Assembly (NCBI GenBank): GCA_963970005.1 | Contig: CAXAMN010029028.1 | Location: 188,007-252,006, forward strand | Direction: 5' to 3' | Source: Durusdinium trenchii | Lineage: Eukaryota > Sar > Dinophyceae > Suessiales > Symbiodiniaceae | Length of the DNA: 64,000 nt | In this document: positions 1 to 9,141 of the stretch, piece by piece | Layout of the letters: each line of letters begins with the position of its first letter | How positions within the stretch are numbered: the stretch's first letter is position 1 | Program-made: the position numbers and the translations under genes | Notes under the pieces: generated by a model | What the model was told of the DNA's origin: nothing | Database searches by the model: none | What the model saw: the letters and a program-made list of their open reading frames with translations, nothing else

Positions 1-57
1 CTAGTAGTAACAGGTGCCTTACTAGTAGTAACAAGAAGCTACTAGTAACAAGTGCAT
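1..57. repeat. Modular CTASTAG repeat cluster (window edge)
   Basis: The window opens inside an array of the short modular repeat that recurs throughout. Each module starts with a hinge CTAGTAG or CTACTAG, followed by a body such as TAACAAGTGCCTTA or TAACAAGAAG. The array is cut by the window edge. Positions 58-330 behind it hold no gene I recognise. Confidence 0.85.
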
Positions 58-330
58 TGGCAGGGCCTGATCGACCACATTCGGTCGACAAAGGGACGGT
101 TGAGAACACGTCTGAGCAACGTCACGCGAACACAAACGGGAACCCGTCGGGCATTGAGAAATAGTCGATCAAAAGGATTAAAAAAAAAGAAAGTGTCTTC
201 ACTTTCACCACCTCACCTTCTTAGCGGCGTCCAGAGAAGAGAACAGAAAGAACACAGAGTACAAAGGAAAAGAGAGGTCACAGTGAGTGCAATAGAATGC
301 TGTGAAGTGAATGATCATGATCTACTTTAG

Positions 331-518
331 AAACAAGAAGCTACTAGGGGCTCCTGGCATCGCTACTAGGAGCAAGAACGCTACTAGGGGCTCCCGGCCT
401 TGCTACCAGGAGCATTCTTGTTTCTAAGAACAAGAATTCTAATTAAATTCTTATTGTTACTACTAGTAAGGCACTTGTTACTAGTAGCGATGCACTTGTT
501 ACTACTAGCATTCAATGA
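331..518. repeat. Head-to-head modular repeat cluster
   Basis: The left half reads forward modules (bodies GGGCTCCTGGCATCG and GAGCAAGAACG). The right half, from about 415, reads the complement of the TAACAAG modules. The two halves meet at an AT-rich centre (about 425-450), so the cluster is roughly palindromic, like the cassette at 45378-45574. Between 519 and 709 there is only T/G-rich unassigned sequence, which was the target of the large LTR element. Confidence 0.8.
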
Positions 519-709
519 CATTCCTTCCTACACCTTCTTCGGTCAACCGAATCTGCAGGAGTTTGGACTTTGGAGGTGTACCTCGGATGCTGTTTGTGAA
601 CTCAAGCCCATGTGTTTTCTTCCTTTAGGTGTATTTCCTTTGAAGACATTTAGGCCTTTTTGTGTTTGTTATGTGTGTTTTTCTTTTGTTCAATTGTTTC
701 TTTTGTTTT

Positions 710-882
710 TGCGAATGGAAGTGCAGCGGCACGTATAGTGCAACTTGTACATATATATGTACCATATGTACTTTGGCTCAAGGATCAAGCGACTAGAAAA
801 GGTGCGGTTTCCGTTCCGACGCTACGCCGCTTATGGATCGTCAGTGATAGCTTCAAACTTCGCTGATTAAGATCCACTCGCA
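710..882 (+). repeat. 5' LTR of the giant copia element
   Basis: This 173-bp repeat matches 18880-19052 except at one base (g in the left copy, a in the right copy, in the context GTGCAGCGRCACG). It starts TG and ends CA. It contains a perfect 16-base palindrome, GTACATATATATGTAC (747-762), followed shortly by TTTGGCTCAAG (772-782). I could not identify the tRNA primer site; the sequence after the LTR begins GTTATCAGCCGTACG. Confidence 0.93.
772..782 (+). other. Spliced-leader-like relic in the LTR
   Basis: The 11 bases TTTGGCTCAAG equal the 3' end of the 22-nt dinoflagellate trans-spliced leader, which ends in TTTTGGCTCAAG. The same site is in the 3' LTR at 18942-18952. The bases further 5' do not match the leader well, so this could be a decayed relic or coincidence. 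Confidence 0.45.
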
Positions 883-963
883 GGTTATCAGCCGTACGCG
901 CTCTTTATAGCCGTACGAGCTACACGAGACCAAGAACAAGACTAGTCATTACAGAAACCTGCA

Positions 964-3900
964 ATGTCAAGCTCAGGAGGAAATGGAAGCGAACCCTATT
1001 CATTCGCTGCTCCTGGTGGTCCCAACACCATTTCGTCACCAGACTCTACAATGGGTACTGATTCATCAGCAAATGCTGACGTTATCACTATGCCTACTGG
1101 ATCACAAATCTCGGAAAGATCCGTGCCACCGGCTCGGAATCTGACCGATCTTGCACCCGTAGGACCAAGAAGATCGATGAGAGCTACAACAAGATCTACA
1201 TCGCCTATAACGTCTACCGCGAGATCCCCAAGAAGGAGTATAGAGAAGAGACGTGACGATGATAGAGGAACAAAAGAGCAAAGAAGAGAGATTCAGCTGG
1301 GTGAAGAATTGAGATCGGCGAGAAACGCATACAATTTTCTTCATGAAGAATATGAATGCATCCAAGCCGGATACTCACGACTACACCACGAGGCTGAAGT
1401 GGAGTTCAGGCAAATGTCTGACTACAACAGGAAGATGCAGGAACATCTACAAGAGATGACACAGGAAGATGAAGGAGCGACAATAAGAATTGAAGAGCTC
1501 GAACACAAGCTACGCTTGGCGGAATCGACAGCTGAACATATCTACATGAGATATCAAGAGCTTGCACAAGAAACTCATCAAGAACATTCAGAGCTTGAAT
1601 CTGTGAAAGCAACGAAGGACAGAATGTCCCAAGAGCTTCAAGCAGCAATTGGACACATCCAAGAACAGAATGAATCTTCATTGGCGATCAATAGAAGATC
1701 AAAAGCCATTCAGGATGAGAACACAGCCTTCGTCGGAATAGCTGACCAGATACAAGCTAGAATGATTGCGCTACAGGATGAGAATGTCAACATGCACGAG
1801 GTGATCCAACACCAGAGAGAAGAACAATGGAACAGTGAGGTCAGGGAAAGACGTCTTCAACACAGTGTTCACTCATCTCAAGATCAGAGCAATCAGGAAG
1901 CTATGGTTATTGATCATCTACGAGGTCAACTAGCTATGGCACGTGGAGCTGAACTCAACGCGAGAGCGGAGATAGAAGAGATGGAAGTGGGCATGAGGAT
2001 GGAGATATTTGTATGCCAGACTGAAGTCTCTGCTAAAGAAATGGCAGAAATGAAGGCGAGCCACCATGAATACGAAGCAAACGTCGCAAAGGAGGTTATC
2101 GCAAAAGGAGAAATATTCAACAACGAAGTCCTAGAAGGTTCCATCCGTGAACGACAACAGTTGAAAGACGCCAACCTCGCTCTATCCGAAGCCAACGCAC
2201 AGCTGAAAAGAGAGAATATGATGAGAGCTCCTATGTTCGGCGATGATGGTGCTGAAATTCAACAGAAGATCAGAGAACTGGAGAATGCACTATTGGAAAG
2301 CCAGAAGGAGACAAAGAATGTCATTATGGAAAATGCGAAATTAAAAGCAGAAGCACGAATGGCACCCATAGTCTCTCGGTACAGCAAGCGTCCTAGTTCC
2401 AGAGACCGCGGGTTACCAACCCACGCGTCCGAGGAAGATGAGGTTCGGAACGCAAAAGAGGAGGCGAAGCACTACAAGGACGGGTACAATGAAATGACAG
2501 AGAGCCGAGATGAGATGTATGAATGGTATGCCGAAACCCACAGTGAGTACGCCGAGGAAAGGGAGAAATCAATTGAGCTATCCGAGGCGAACAAATCATT
2601 GAGGGACAAGATTTCAGAAGCAGAAGCATCCTCTTCATCTCATCTTGCACCGGCAACCTCTACAATCATGAAAGTATCGAGGAAGGAAGAATCAAAGATA
2701 AACGTTCCGTCATGGCCCAGGATCAATGATCTTGGACTATGGAAGGCAAATCTCATTCAATCGATCATCATTGCGGCCAATGATTCAGATCAAGAGCCCT
2801 GGATCGACTGGATCAAAGAAGCCATGGACGATCCTGATCCGGACAAGTTTGTCGACTCAGGAGACCAAAGATTCCATTCAATCGATGCCAAACTCGGCCT
2901 AGCTCTTACCAAGGTCGTCATGGATGCGAAAGATGATGGTTCAGGTGTAGCTATGAAGTTGAGGACGAGGATCAATGCAAAAGGGAGAACATCAAGCCTC
3001 ATAAAGGGAAGAGAGGTCCTAGCCCTGATCCTTATGAATTTCAAGACAACATCAAATGTGGAAGTCTTATATACTTCAATGCACCTCTACCAACTAGAAT
3101 ATCAAGGAGACAAGAACTTATCGTTGTTCTTCCACACTTGGGATGAGATTCTGGCAGGAATGAAGCCCGTTGACGTCCCGAGCGACGAAACTCTTCGGGA
3201 TCTCCTATGGAGAAAGATCAGGAACTCAAACCTCATGGCATACGACATCAGCGCCTACAACAGCATGAACGACGATGATGCCAAGAAGACATACAAACAT
3301 CTACGTGATATGATCAGAAGGCACATCGAACGGCAAACTGAAGACAGGATGATCCTGGAAAAGGAGAAGGCAGTGAAGAATGTGGCCAATATCTTTCAGA
3401 ATCTCAAACCAGGCGGACCTGCTCCAAAACTGAAAGCTGCACCAGCTGATCCGAAGAAGAAACCAAAAGGGCAACAAGAACAGGTTGTCTCAGAAGACGC
3501 TGCTGCAGTGAAGCCGAAACCCAATCCCAAGAAGCATCCTGAAGACAAGAACAAAAAGGGAAAGGGGAAAGGTAAAGGTGATGGAAAGGATCGCAGCCGA
3601 AGTCCGAGTACAGACAAGAAGAAGATACCATGCAAATACTTCGTGAAAGGTAACTGCACTATGGGGAAAGATTGCCCATTCAGTCACAAGAAACCCAGAT
3701 CACCATCCAGAGGATCTTCTGTCGGAAAGAATGACAAGCCAGTATGTTGGATGTGGATTCGAGGAACTTGTGACAAAGGGAAGGATTGCAAGTTCTACCA
3801 TGACCCAAAAGCCTCTCCTAAGAAAGGGATATCTGCACCAACTGACTCAGGAGACGATAGGCCAAAGCCCAAGGCAAAACCCAAACCGAAGCCTAAGGCG

Positions 3901-5070
3901 AAGCCTGGAGCCCCAGCCATTGACGGTGAACTCTTCATGGACGAATCCGAAGATGAAGGGATTGCTGCATCCGCCAAGGCAAGAGAAGGAGGTGCAAAAG
4001 TATCCTTTGATGAAGAGACTTGTGAGATCATGTTGAACGAAGCGATCTACTCAGTCAGGAACAAATGGAAGGTAGTAGAAAGGAAACCTCTACGTCCAGA
4101 CATCAAACGATACGATGAGAAAGAGCTCACCTGCTACACGAGGAAAGAACAAATCAGATTTGAAGAAAAGGTCGCAGAGGCAAGAGGCATATTGATGGTC
4201 CCCTACACTGAGATCAAGAGGGTCCGAATACCAGTTGGACCAAAGGGTGACCTAGCGGTCACTATGTCTTTTGACGAAGATGACGGCCTAGTTTTCCATC
4301 ATAAAGTCATTCCTCATGTATGCGAGGGAAAGAAAGATCATGCAGACACAAAGACATTGTCTATTCCAGCCAAAGGGTCAAGAACAAAGTTCATCATGGA
4401 CACAGGATGTGGGTATGATTTGATATCGAAAGGCAGAGCCAAGAAATTAGGTCTGGAAGTGAGAGAAAGCGACCAATCAATGTCATTCTATACCGCAAAT
4501 GGAGTGACATCCACAAAGGGAGTCGCCGACATTCATTTCGACGAATTTGACTCTACCTACTCCCCATTCGTCTTAGATGAGTCTCCTTCAGTACTGTCTG
4601 TTGGAAAGAAATGCATGGAGGAAGGTTACACATTCATATGGCCAGCCTGCGGCAACCCGTACATGGTTTCCCCGAACTACAAGAAAATCATGTTAGAAGT
4701 AGAGGGAAACATCCCATATATTGTCAAGGGCAGTGACTTCTGTAACCCCACCGACGATGTAAGGGCGGAGATGATCGCAAGGTTCACCCTAGGAGAAGGT
4801 GAAGCTGATTACCAATCGGCTTTCATCAACTGTGATGTGGATCCTCAAGGCGTCATGTGTGATGATGACGACCTCCCTGTGATTGAGCCTCCAAAAGTCA
4901 AAAGACGAAAGAGGAATAAGAAGTTCAAGGCATCTCCTGGAGAAGAAGATGAGGTAGGATCAGATGTCGCCGGAGACAGTGAACCAGAAGCTGACGATGA
5001 TGATGCAGATGACATCGAGGTGGATATTGTTGACGGTGCAAGCAGAATGGTGAGAAGAGGAACTCTGTGA
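964..5070 (+). CDS. Gag-protease polyprotein of the giant copia element
   Basis: A 1,368-residue ORF starts at the first good ATG after the LTR and an 81-bp leader. Residues 1-100 are Ser/Thr/Arg rich. About 110-560 is Glu/Lys/Gln-rich with a strong coiled-coil look. About 575-820 resembles a copia-type Gag core (WPRINDLGLWKANL region). A basic linker carries two CCCH zinc fingers (Cys890 and Cys928 start them; spacing C-x7-C-x5-C-x3-H), unusual because copia Gag normally has one CCHC knuckle. A retropepsin-like protease follows with an MDTG active site (Asp1146). The C-terminus is strongly acidic. It would package element RNA and mature the particle proteins. It ends in TGA; the integrase frame begins one base back in the -1 frame, so pol expression needs frameshifting or the copy has lost a base. 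Confidence 0.88.
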   Translation: MSSSGGNGSEPYSFAAPGGPNTISSPDSTMGTDSSANADVITMPTGSQISERSVPPARNLTDLAPVGPRRSMRATTRSTSPITSTARSPRRSIEKRRDDDRGTKEQRREIQLGEELRSARNAYNFLHEEYECIQAGYSRLHHEAEVEFRQMSDYNRKMQEHLQEMTQEDEGATIRIEELEHKLRLAESTAEHIYMRYQELAQETHQEHSELESVKATKDRMSQELQAAIGHIQEQNESSLAINRRSKAIQDENTAFVGIADQIQARMIALQDENVNMHEVIQHQREEQWNSEVRERRLQHSVHSSQDQSNQEAMVIDHLRGQLAMARGAELNARAEIEEMEVGMRMEIFVCQTEVSAKEMAEMKASHHEYEANVAKEVIAKGEIFNNEVLEGSIRERQQLKDANLALSEANAQLKRENMMRAPMFGDDGAEIQQKIRELENALLESQKETKNVIMENAKLKAEARMAPIVSRYSKRPSSRDRGLPTHASEEDEVRNAKEEAKHYKDGYNEMTESRDEMYEWYAETHSEYAEEREKSIELSEANKSLRDKISEAEASSSSHLAPATSTIMKVSRKEESKINVPSWPRINDLGLWKANLIQSIIIAANDSDQEPWIDWIKEAMDDPDPDKFVDSGDQRFHSIDAKLGLALTKVVMDAKDDGSGVAMKLRTRINAKGRTSSLIKGREVLALILMNFKTTSNVEVLYTSMHLYQLEYQGDKNLSLFFHTWDEILAGMKPVDVPSDETLRDLLWRKIRNSNLMAYDISAYNSMNDDDAKKTYKHLRDMIRRHIERQTEDRMILEKEKAVKNVANIFQNLKPGGPAPKLKAAPADPKKKPKGQQEQVVSEDAAAVKPKPNPKKHPEDKNKKGKGKGKGDGKDRSRSPSTDKKKIPCKYFVKGNCTMGKDCPFSHKKPRSPSRGSSVGKNDKPVCWMWIRGTCDKGKDCKFYHDPKASPKKGISAPTDSGDDRPKPKAKPKPKPKAKPGAPAIDGELFMDESEDEGIAASAKAREGGAKVSFDEETCEIMLNEAIYSVRNKWKVVERKPLRPDIKRYDEKELTCYTRKEQIRFEEKVAEARGILMVPYTEIKRVRIPVGPKGDLAVTMSFDEDDGLVFHHKVIPHVCEGKKDHADTKTLSIPAKGSRTKFIMDTGCGYDLISKGRAKKLGLEVRESDQSMSFYTANGVTSTKGVADIHFDEFDSTYSPFVLDESPSVLSVGKKCMEEGYTFIWPACGNPYMVSPNYKKIMLEVEGNIPYIVKGSDFCNPTDDVRAEMIARFTLGEGEADYQSAFINCDVDPQGVMCDDDDLPVIEPPKVKRRKRNKKFKASPGEEDEVGSDVAGDSEPEADDDDADDIEVDIVDGASRMVRRGTL

Positions 5071-6338
5071 AAGCAGATGCCAGGAAAATCGAACATCTAC
5101 TCACACACCGTTACAAGAATCCCTACTGTGAGTCATGCATCAGAGCAAAGATGAAACACTTCAAGACGCATCGAGGAGCGTTCAAGAGAAAGCTCAAAGC
5201 TTTTGGGGATCTGGTTACCTTTGATTTTGTCGATACGAGGAACATCCTTGATCAAGGGATCAGTACTGATCGAGAGATCTTCGTCATTCGTGACAGGTAC
5301 ACAGGCGTCATATGGGCCTATCCGTCGAAAGAGAGGTTTGCCAAGGACGTGGTCAATGCAATAAACCACTTCAAAGGATTGAAGAAGATCAAGATTGCTT
5401 ATGCCGACAAAGCCCCAGAGTTTGAGACGGCTATGAAGCAGCTGAAGATCCCAATCGATCATTCTCTACCGAATCATCCTCAGAACAATTCTCTGGCGGA
5501 GAGGAACAATCAGTTCATTATGATGACAACCGCAACTTGCCTCTTGGAAGCGGGATTACCACCATGTTTCTGGAGCTATGCAGTAGAATGCGTCAGCCAT
5601 CTTTTGAACATTGAGGAAGGAGAGGACGGAGTGAGCCCTTGGTACAAGCTACATGGAAAAGAGTTCCATGGAGAGAAGATCCCCTTTGGTGCAAAGGTCT
5701 TCTTCATGCCGAGCAGTCAAGGAAGGATTGAGCAGAAGCACAAGTTTGATCCCTAGGGAATCCCAGGTATTTTCGCCGGATATGAGATCAAGCCCGGGAT
5801 GAATTGGTCGAGACAATATAGAGTGTGGAGTCTTGAAACTTTTGCACATCAAAACCTTGCATTTGATGCCAATCGTCCTATCAGAAAGCTACTCACACCA
5901 CAGCTCACGGAGACCCTGGTATTCCTCGCTCCCATCGAATTCCCGTTGAAGGAAGGATATGAGAAGATCAACAACACGTTGGAAGGCATGAAGATCCGTG
6001 ACAGGAGAGATGGAGAGCCAGAGGTCGGAGATCCTAGTCGAATGGTTGACTATGGAGATTACGAACCACGTGAGCGCAGTATGGATTTTGAGGAGCTTGC
6101 GGAAAGGGAGATTAGGGATGAGGACGACGAAGACGCCATTGAAGATCATGAAGCAGATGATGAAGAACGAAATGATCCCGGTGGTGATGATGATCCAAAA
6201 CCTGATGGCGGTCACTCCAAAATATTGCCCAAACCTGCCAAGGCGAAGGTACCACCTTCGACCATCACCCGCCAGTTGGAGATCCTTCAATGGAACACAT
6301 GTCCGTGGGAAAGGCAAGTGATGGTATCATCTACTTGA
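5067..6338 (+). pseudogene. Integrase region, interrupted by an in-frame TAG
   Basis: Reading from 5067 (first codon GTG, unlikely to be a true start), the protein begins with an HHCC zinc-binding segment (H10, H14, C21, C24). It continues with a retroviral-type integrase core: D53 or D56, D114 in YADKAPEF, and the E of SLAERNNQ at 145. An in-frame TAG at 5754-5756 cuts it after KHKFDP; the same frame then continues GIPGIFAGYEIKPG, typical copia integrase C-terminal sequence, and an acidic tail to 6338. The ancestral protein was therefore one piece. The TAG could be read through, but a loss-of-function mutation is simpler. The downstream RT lies in a different frame. Confidence 0.85.
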
Positions 6339-7723
6339 ATGATGATGGTGAGACCGTGAAACTGGACAGAAAAGGGAATCCATATAAGGTTGGATCAGAC
6401 GGAAGAAGGTTCTTCAGGTCATCACCGAGACCAAGATCAAAATATACTCCAGAAGAATGGAAAGCGTTGTCTCTATCTGATAGAGCTATCGCTGAGAAGA
6501 AAGAAGCTCTCGAGAAAGAAAAGATGAAAGAGAAAGAGAGTAAAGGTGCGGGATCCAGCAAGGACGAAAGGAAGAAGAAAAAGAAGGAGGACAAGGATGA
6601 TGATCCTAAGGACGTATCGCCCAACATCTTCATCGATCTGAAGAAAGATCGGACGCTGATCACCGATGACGATGACATGGGGGGCTATAGTCCATCTTCG
6701 GCATCTACACTTTCCACAGAACTCCCAAGCGACGACGATTACTTAGTCGAATGGGAGGAATGGACGAGTGTGGAGAATGGGTTCGGCCCACGTGCTACTT
6801 GGGATCCACTCAATATCATTGATGTCAACAGTGGAGAAATCCTCAATGATATGGCAGTAGCATATGCAATGCCAACGGAATCCAATAGATGCACAACCGA
6901 AGATTTCACAAAGAACTTGAAAGATCATCACTTGTCATTCCCGTCAATGCCGTGCATCAACTCGATCTCCAAACATCGAGAAAGATACACATATGCCGAC
7001 ACAACGAACCCGATGAGTGCTTATCGGAACCTGTTCAATGCAGCAGTCTCCAGACCTGTTAGTCGAGCAGAAACGCTGAAGAATCCCAAGGCCAAAGCCT
7101 CAATGAGAAAAGAATGGTTGGGACTTCATGAACAAGGAGTGTTCGACTTCTCTGTGATTCGGGAGTATCACGACGTAAAACAAGAAGCGCTCACTCTGAA
7201 GCAGGTCGTGCACTTTGCAAGGGTCCATGGCATCATTGTGGAAAAGAACTACCAGTTGCCAATGAGTGATGAGAGACGAAAATTTAAGGGAAGAGGAGTA
7301 TTGCTAGGAAACAAAGTGAAGAATCAGAATTGGGAAGCAGCTTTCTTTCAGGACTTGGGCAATTCACCAGCATCCTTTGAATCTTCTAGATGGGCAGATT
7401 TCTATGGATGTGTTCCCGGACATTCGGTCAAGCTCGCTGATGCGATTCAGGCATACATTCAGGCTTCTCTTACGGGACCGCCCCGTTGGGTCGAGTTACC
7501 GTCAGACGCGTGGCCAGATGATGTTGATGTATCAAAGTATCATCGACCAGTGGTACGCCTCCTCAAAGCCTTGTATGGACATCCGGACGCAGGTACAATG
7601 TGGGAGAAGCACTGCGATACGCAGGTGCGCCAACTTGGCTTCAAGCCAATTGGTGATGAATGGCCATCAATGTATTTTCATGAAGGCCTGAAACTCTTCT
7701 CGTTATATATTTGGACGACCTGA
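6290..7723 (+). pseudogene. Reverse transcriptase, N-terminal and middle part (frame-broken)
   Basis: This 477-codon frame overlaps the end of the integrase frame by 49 bases in another phase. It opens with a Lys/Glu-rich linker and then shows the copia RT: the LADAIQAYIQASL segment corresponds to motif A and RLLKALYGHPDAGTMW is the conserved copia fingers/palm stretch. The catalytic box lies at the very end but is split: this frame reads into LYIWTT, whereas the next frame gives VIYLDDLKLAG at about 7700-7730. A single-base indel near 7690-7705 would explain it. RT as written here cannot be made without recoding. Confidence 0.82.
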
Positions 7724-9141
7724 AACTTGCCGGACCAACCGAGAACATGACCAAAGGATGGTCTATGCTACGAACGAAACTCAGGATTGAGCCCGAGACT
7801 GATCTTGGACTTTATCTCGGCTGCATGCTCACACGAGGAGAGTCCAAACTCCACGATGGAACAGTAGTCAACACCGTCTCATACAACATGGAAGGATTGT
7901 TGAAACTGTCCGTCGAGAAGTATTTAGACATTGTCGGTCATGATACAAAATTGAAGAAGGTCACGACACCAAGCGTCCCAGAAGAAACCAAATCTCATCC
8001 CGCACGAGCGCCCGCTCCAGGGAAAGAGGCCGTTACGTGTCCATGGTGCGCTAACACCTTTGACCCCAAGTATTCTGGTAAGTTGCATTCCAAGTCCGAA
8101 TCTGACGTCACTCCGGACGATGGAAACCGTGGTTCTTTGGCGCCACACGCAGCGAGTATACTCATGAAGTTGTTGTATGCTGCCAGAGTTGCTCGATTCG
8201 ATCTATTGAGATCAATCAACATGCTGGCCAGGAATGTGAATAAATGGACCAGCAATGATGATGCTCGTTTGCATCATCTCATGTGCTATGTCAACAGCAC
8301 TCTAGACAAGCGCATGATTGGATGGGTTGGCGATCCGATCGCAACTCTCTCAGTCGGAATCTTCGCTGATGCTGATTTTGCTGGTTGCGGTGAGACCCTT
8401 CGTTCCACGTCGGGCTCTCACATGCACGTACAAGGTAAGCATACACGATTTCCCATTGCTGGAGGGAGCAAACGTCAAGGATGTATCAGCCATTCAACAC
8501 CTGAAGCAGAAATAGTCGCGGCGGATTCCACTCTCCGCAACTTTGGGATACCCTCCATCGGCCTCTGGCAAACGCTCTCGGGCAAAGCTCCTGAAATATT
8601 GTTCCATGATGATAATCAAGGTATGATTGGAGTTGCCAGAACCGGGAAGAATCCCACCATGCGTCATCTTGAACGCACTCATGGGATATCCATTGTCTCA
8701 TTGCATGAACATTTTCAACAGGACCATTTCGTGCTGCTCTACGAGATCTCCCACAAGATGTGTGCTGATATTCATACAAAGGCCTTTCGGACTCCACTTG
8801 CGTGGCGCCGGGCTTGTATGTTGATCAACCTTCTTGACCCAGAGGATTTGAGCTCCAAAGAGTTGGCTGACATGGTCTCTCCATCAGTCGATCATAAGAA
8901 AATCGATCATCAAATCTTTCAGACTAAGACGGATGACATTCCTAATTTCCCATACACTCAGACTCCGGTCTTGCCTCGTGCAGTCTTTGTAAAAGGAATG
9001 ACAGGAAAAGAAGGTGTCCAGGATCTCCCCAATGGAGATTGCATCTATGTCGTCAAAGTCCCAGTCTATTATCGTCGCTTCCCACCGGGTCGTTACATAC
9101 CGTCAGACACGTGTCGGAGTAATTACATGGGTCCTTGTTAA
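7711..9141 (+). CDS. RT C-terminus and RNase H of the giant copia element
   Basis: This frame starts right at the catalytic LDDLKLAG of the RT, so its first codon (TTG) is not a natural start; it is the third piece of the pol ORF. It then carries the copia RNase H: FADADFAGC (first Asp), a SHSTPEAEIVAADS segment (Glu), DDNQG (Asp) and the terminal HKMCADIHTKAF block with Asp. A CPWC...-type cysteine pair near residues 109-112 sits in a low-similarity insert. The end (after about residue 445) continues naturally into the next frame near 9105, so the downstream ORF may once have been fused to it. Confidence 0.82.
   Translation: MDDLKLAGPTENMTKGWSMLRTKLRIEPETDLGLYLGCMLTRGESKLHDGTVVNTVSYNMEGLLKLSVEKYLDIVGHDTKLKKVTTPSVPEETKSHPARAPAPGKEAVTCPWCANTFDPKYSGKLHSKSESDVTPDDGNRGSLAPHAASILMKLLYAARVARFDLLRSINMLARNVNKWTSNDDARLHHLMCYVNSTLDKRMIGWVGDPIATLSVGIFADADFAGCGETLRSTSGSHMHVQGKHTRFPIAGGSKRQGCISHSTPEAEIVAADSTLRNFGIPSIGLWQTLSGKAPEILFHDDNQGMIGVARTGKNPTMRHLERTHGISIVSLHEHFQQDHFVLLYEISHKMCADIHTKAFRTPLAWRRACMLINLLDPEDLSSKELADMVSPSVDHKKIDHQIFQTKTDDIPNFPYTQTPVLPRAVFVKGMTGKEGVQDLPNGDCIYVVKVPVYYRRFPPGRYIPSDTCRSNYMGPC

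Noticed and set aside
747..762. 16-base AT palindrome in the LTR as a TATA box
   Set aside because: Dinoflagellate promoters generally lack TATA elements and I have no transcript data; it is described only as a palindrome.
883..900. Initiator-Met primer site after the first LTR
   Set aside because: GGTTATCAG only partly resembles the common TGGTATCAG site and lacks the leading TGG at the right place.
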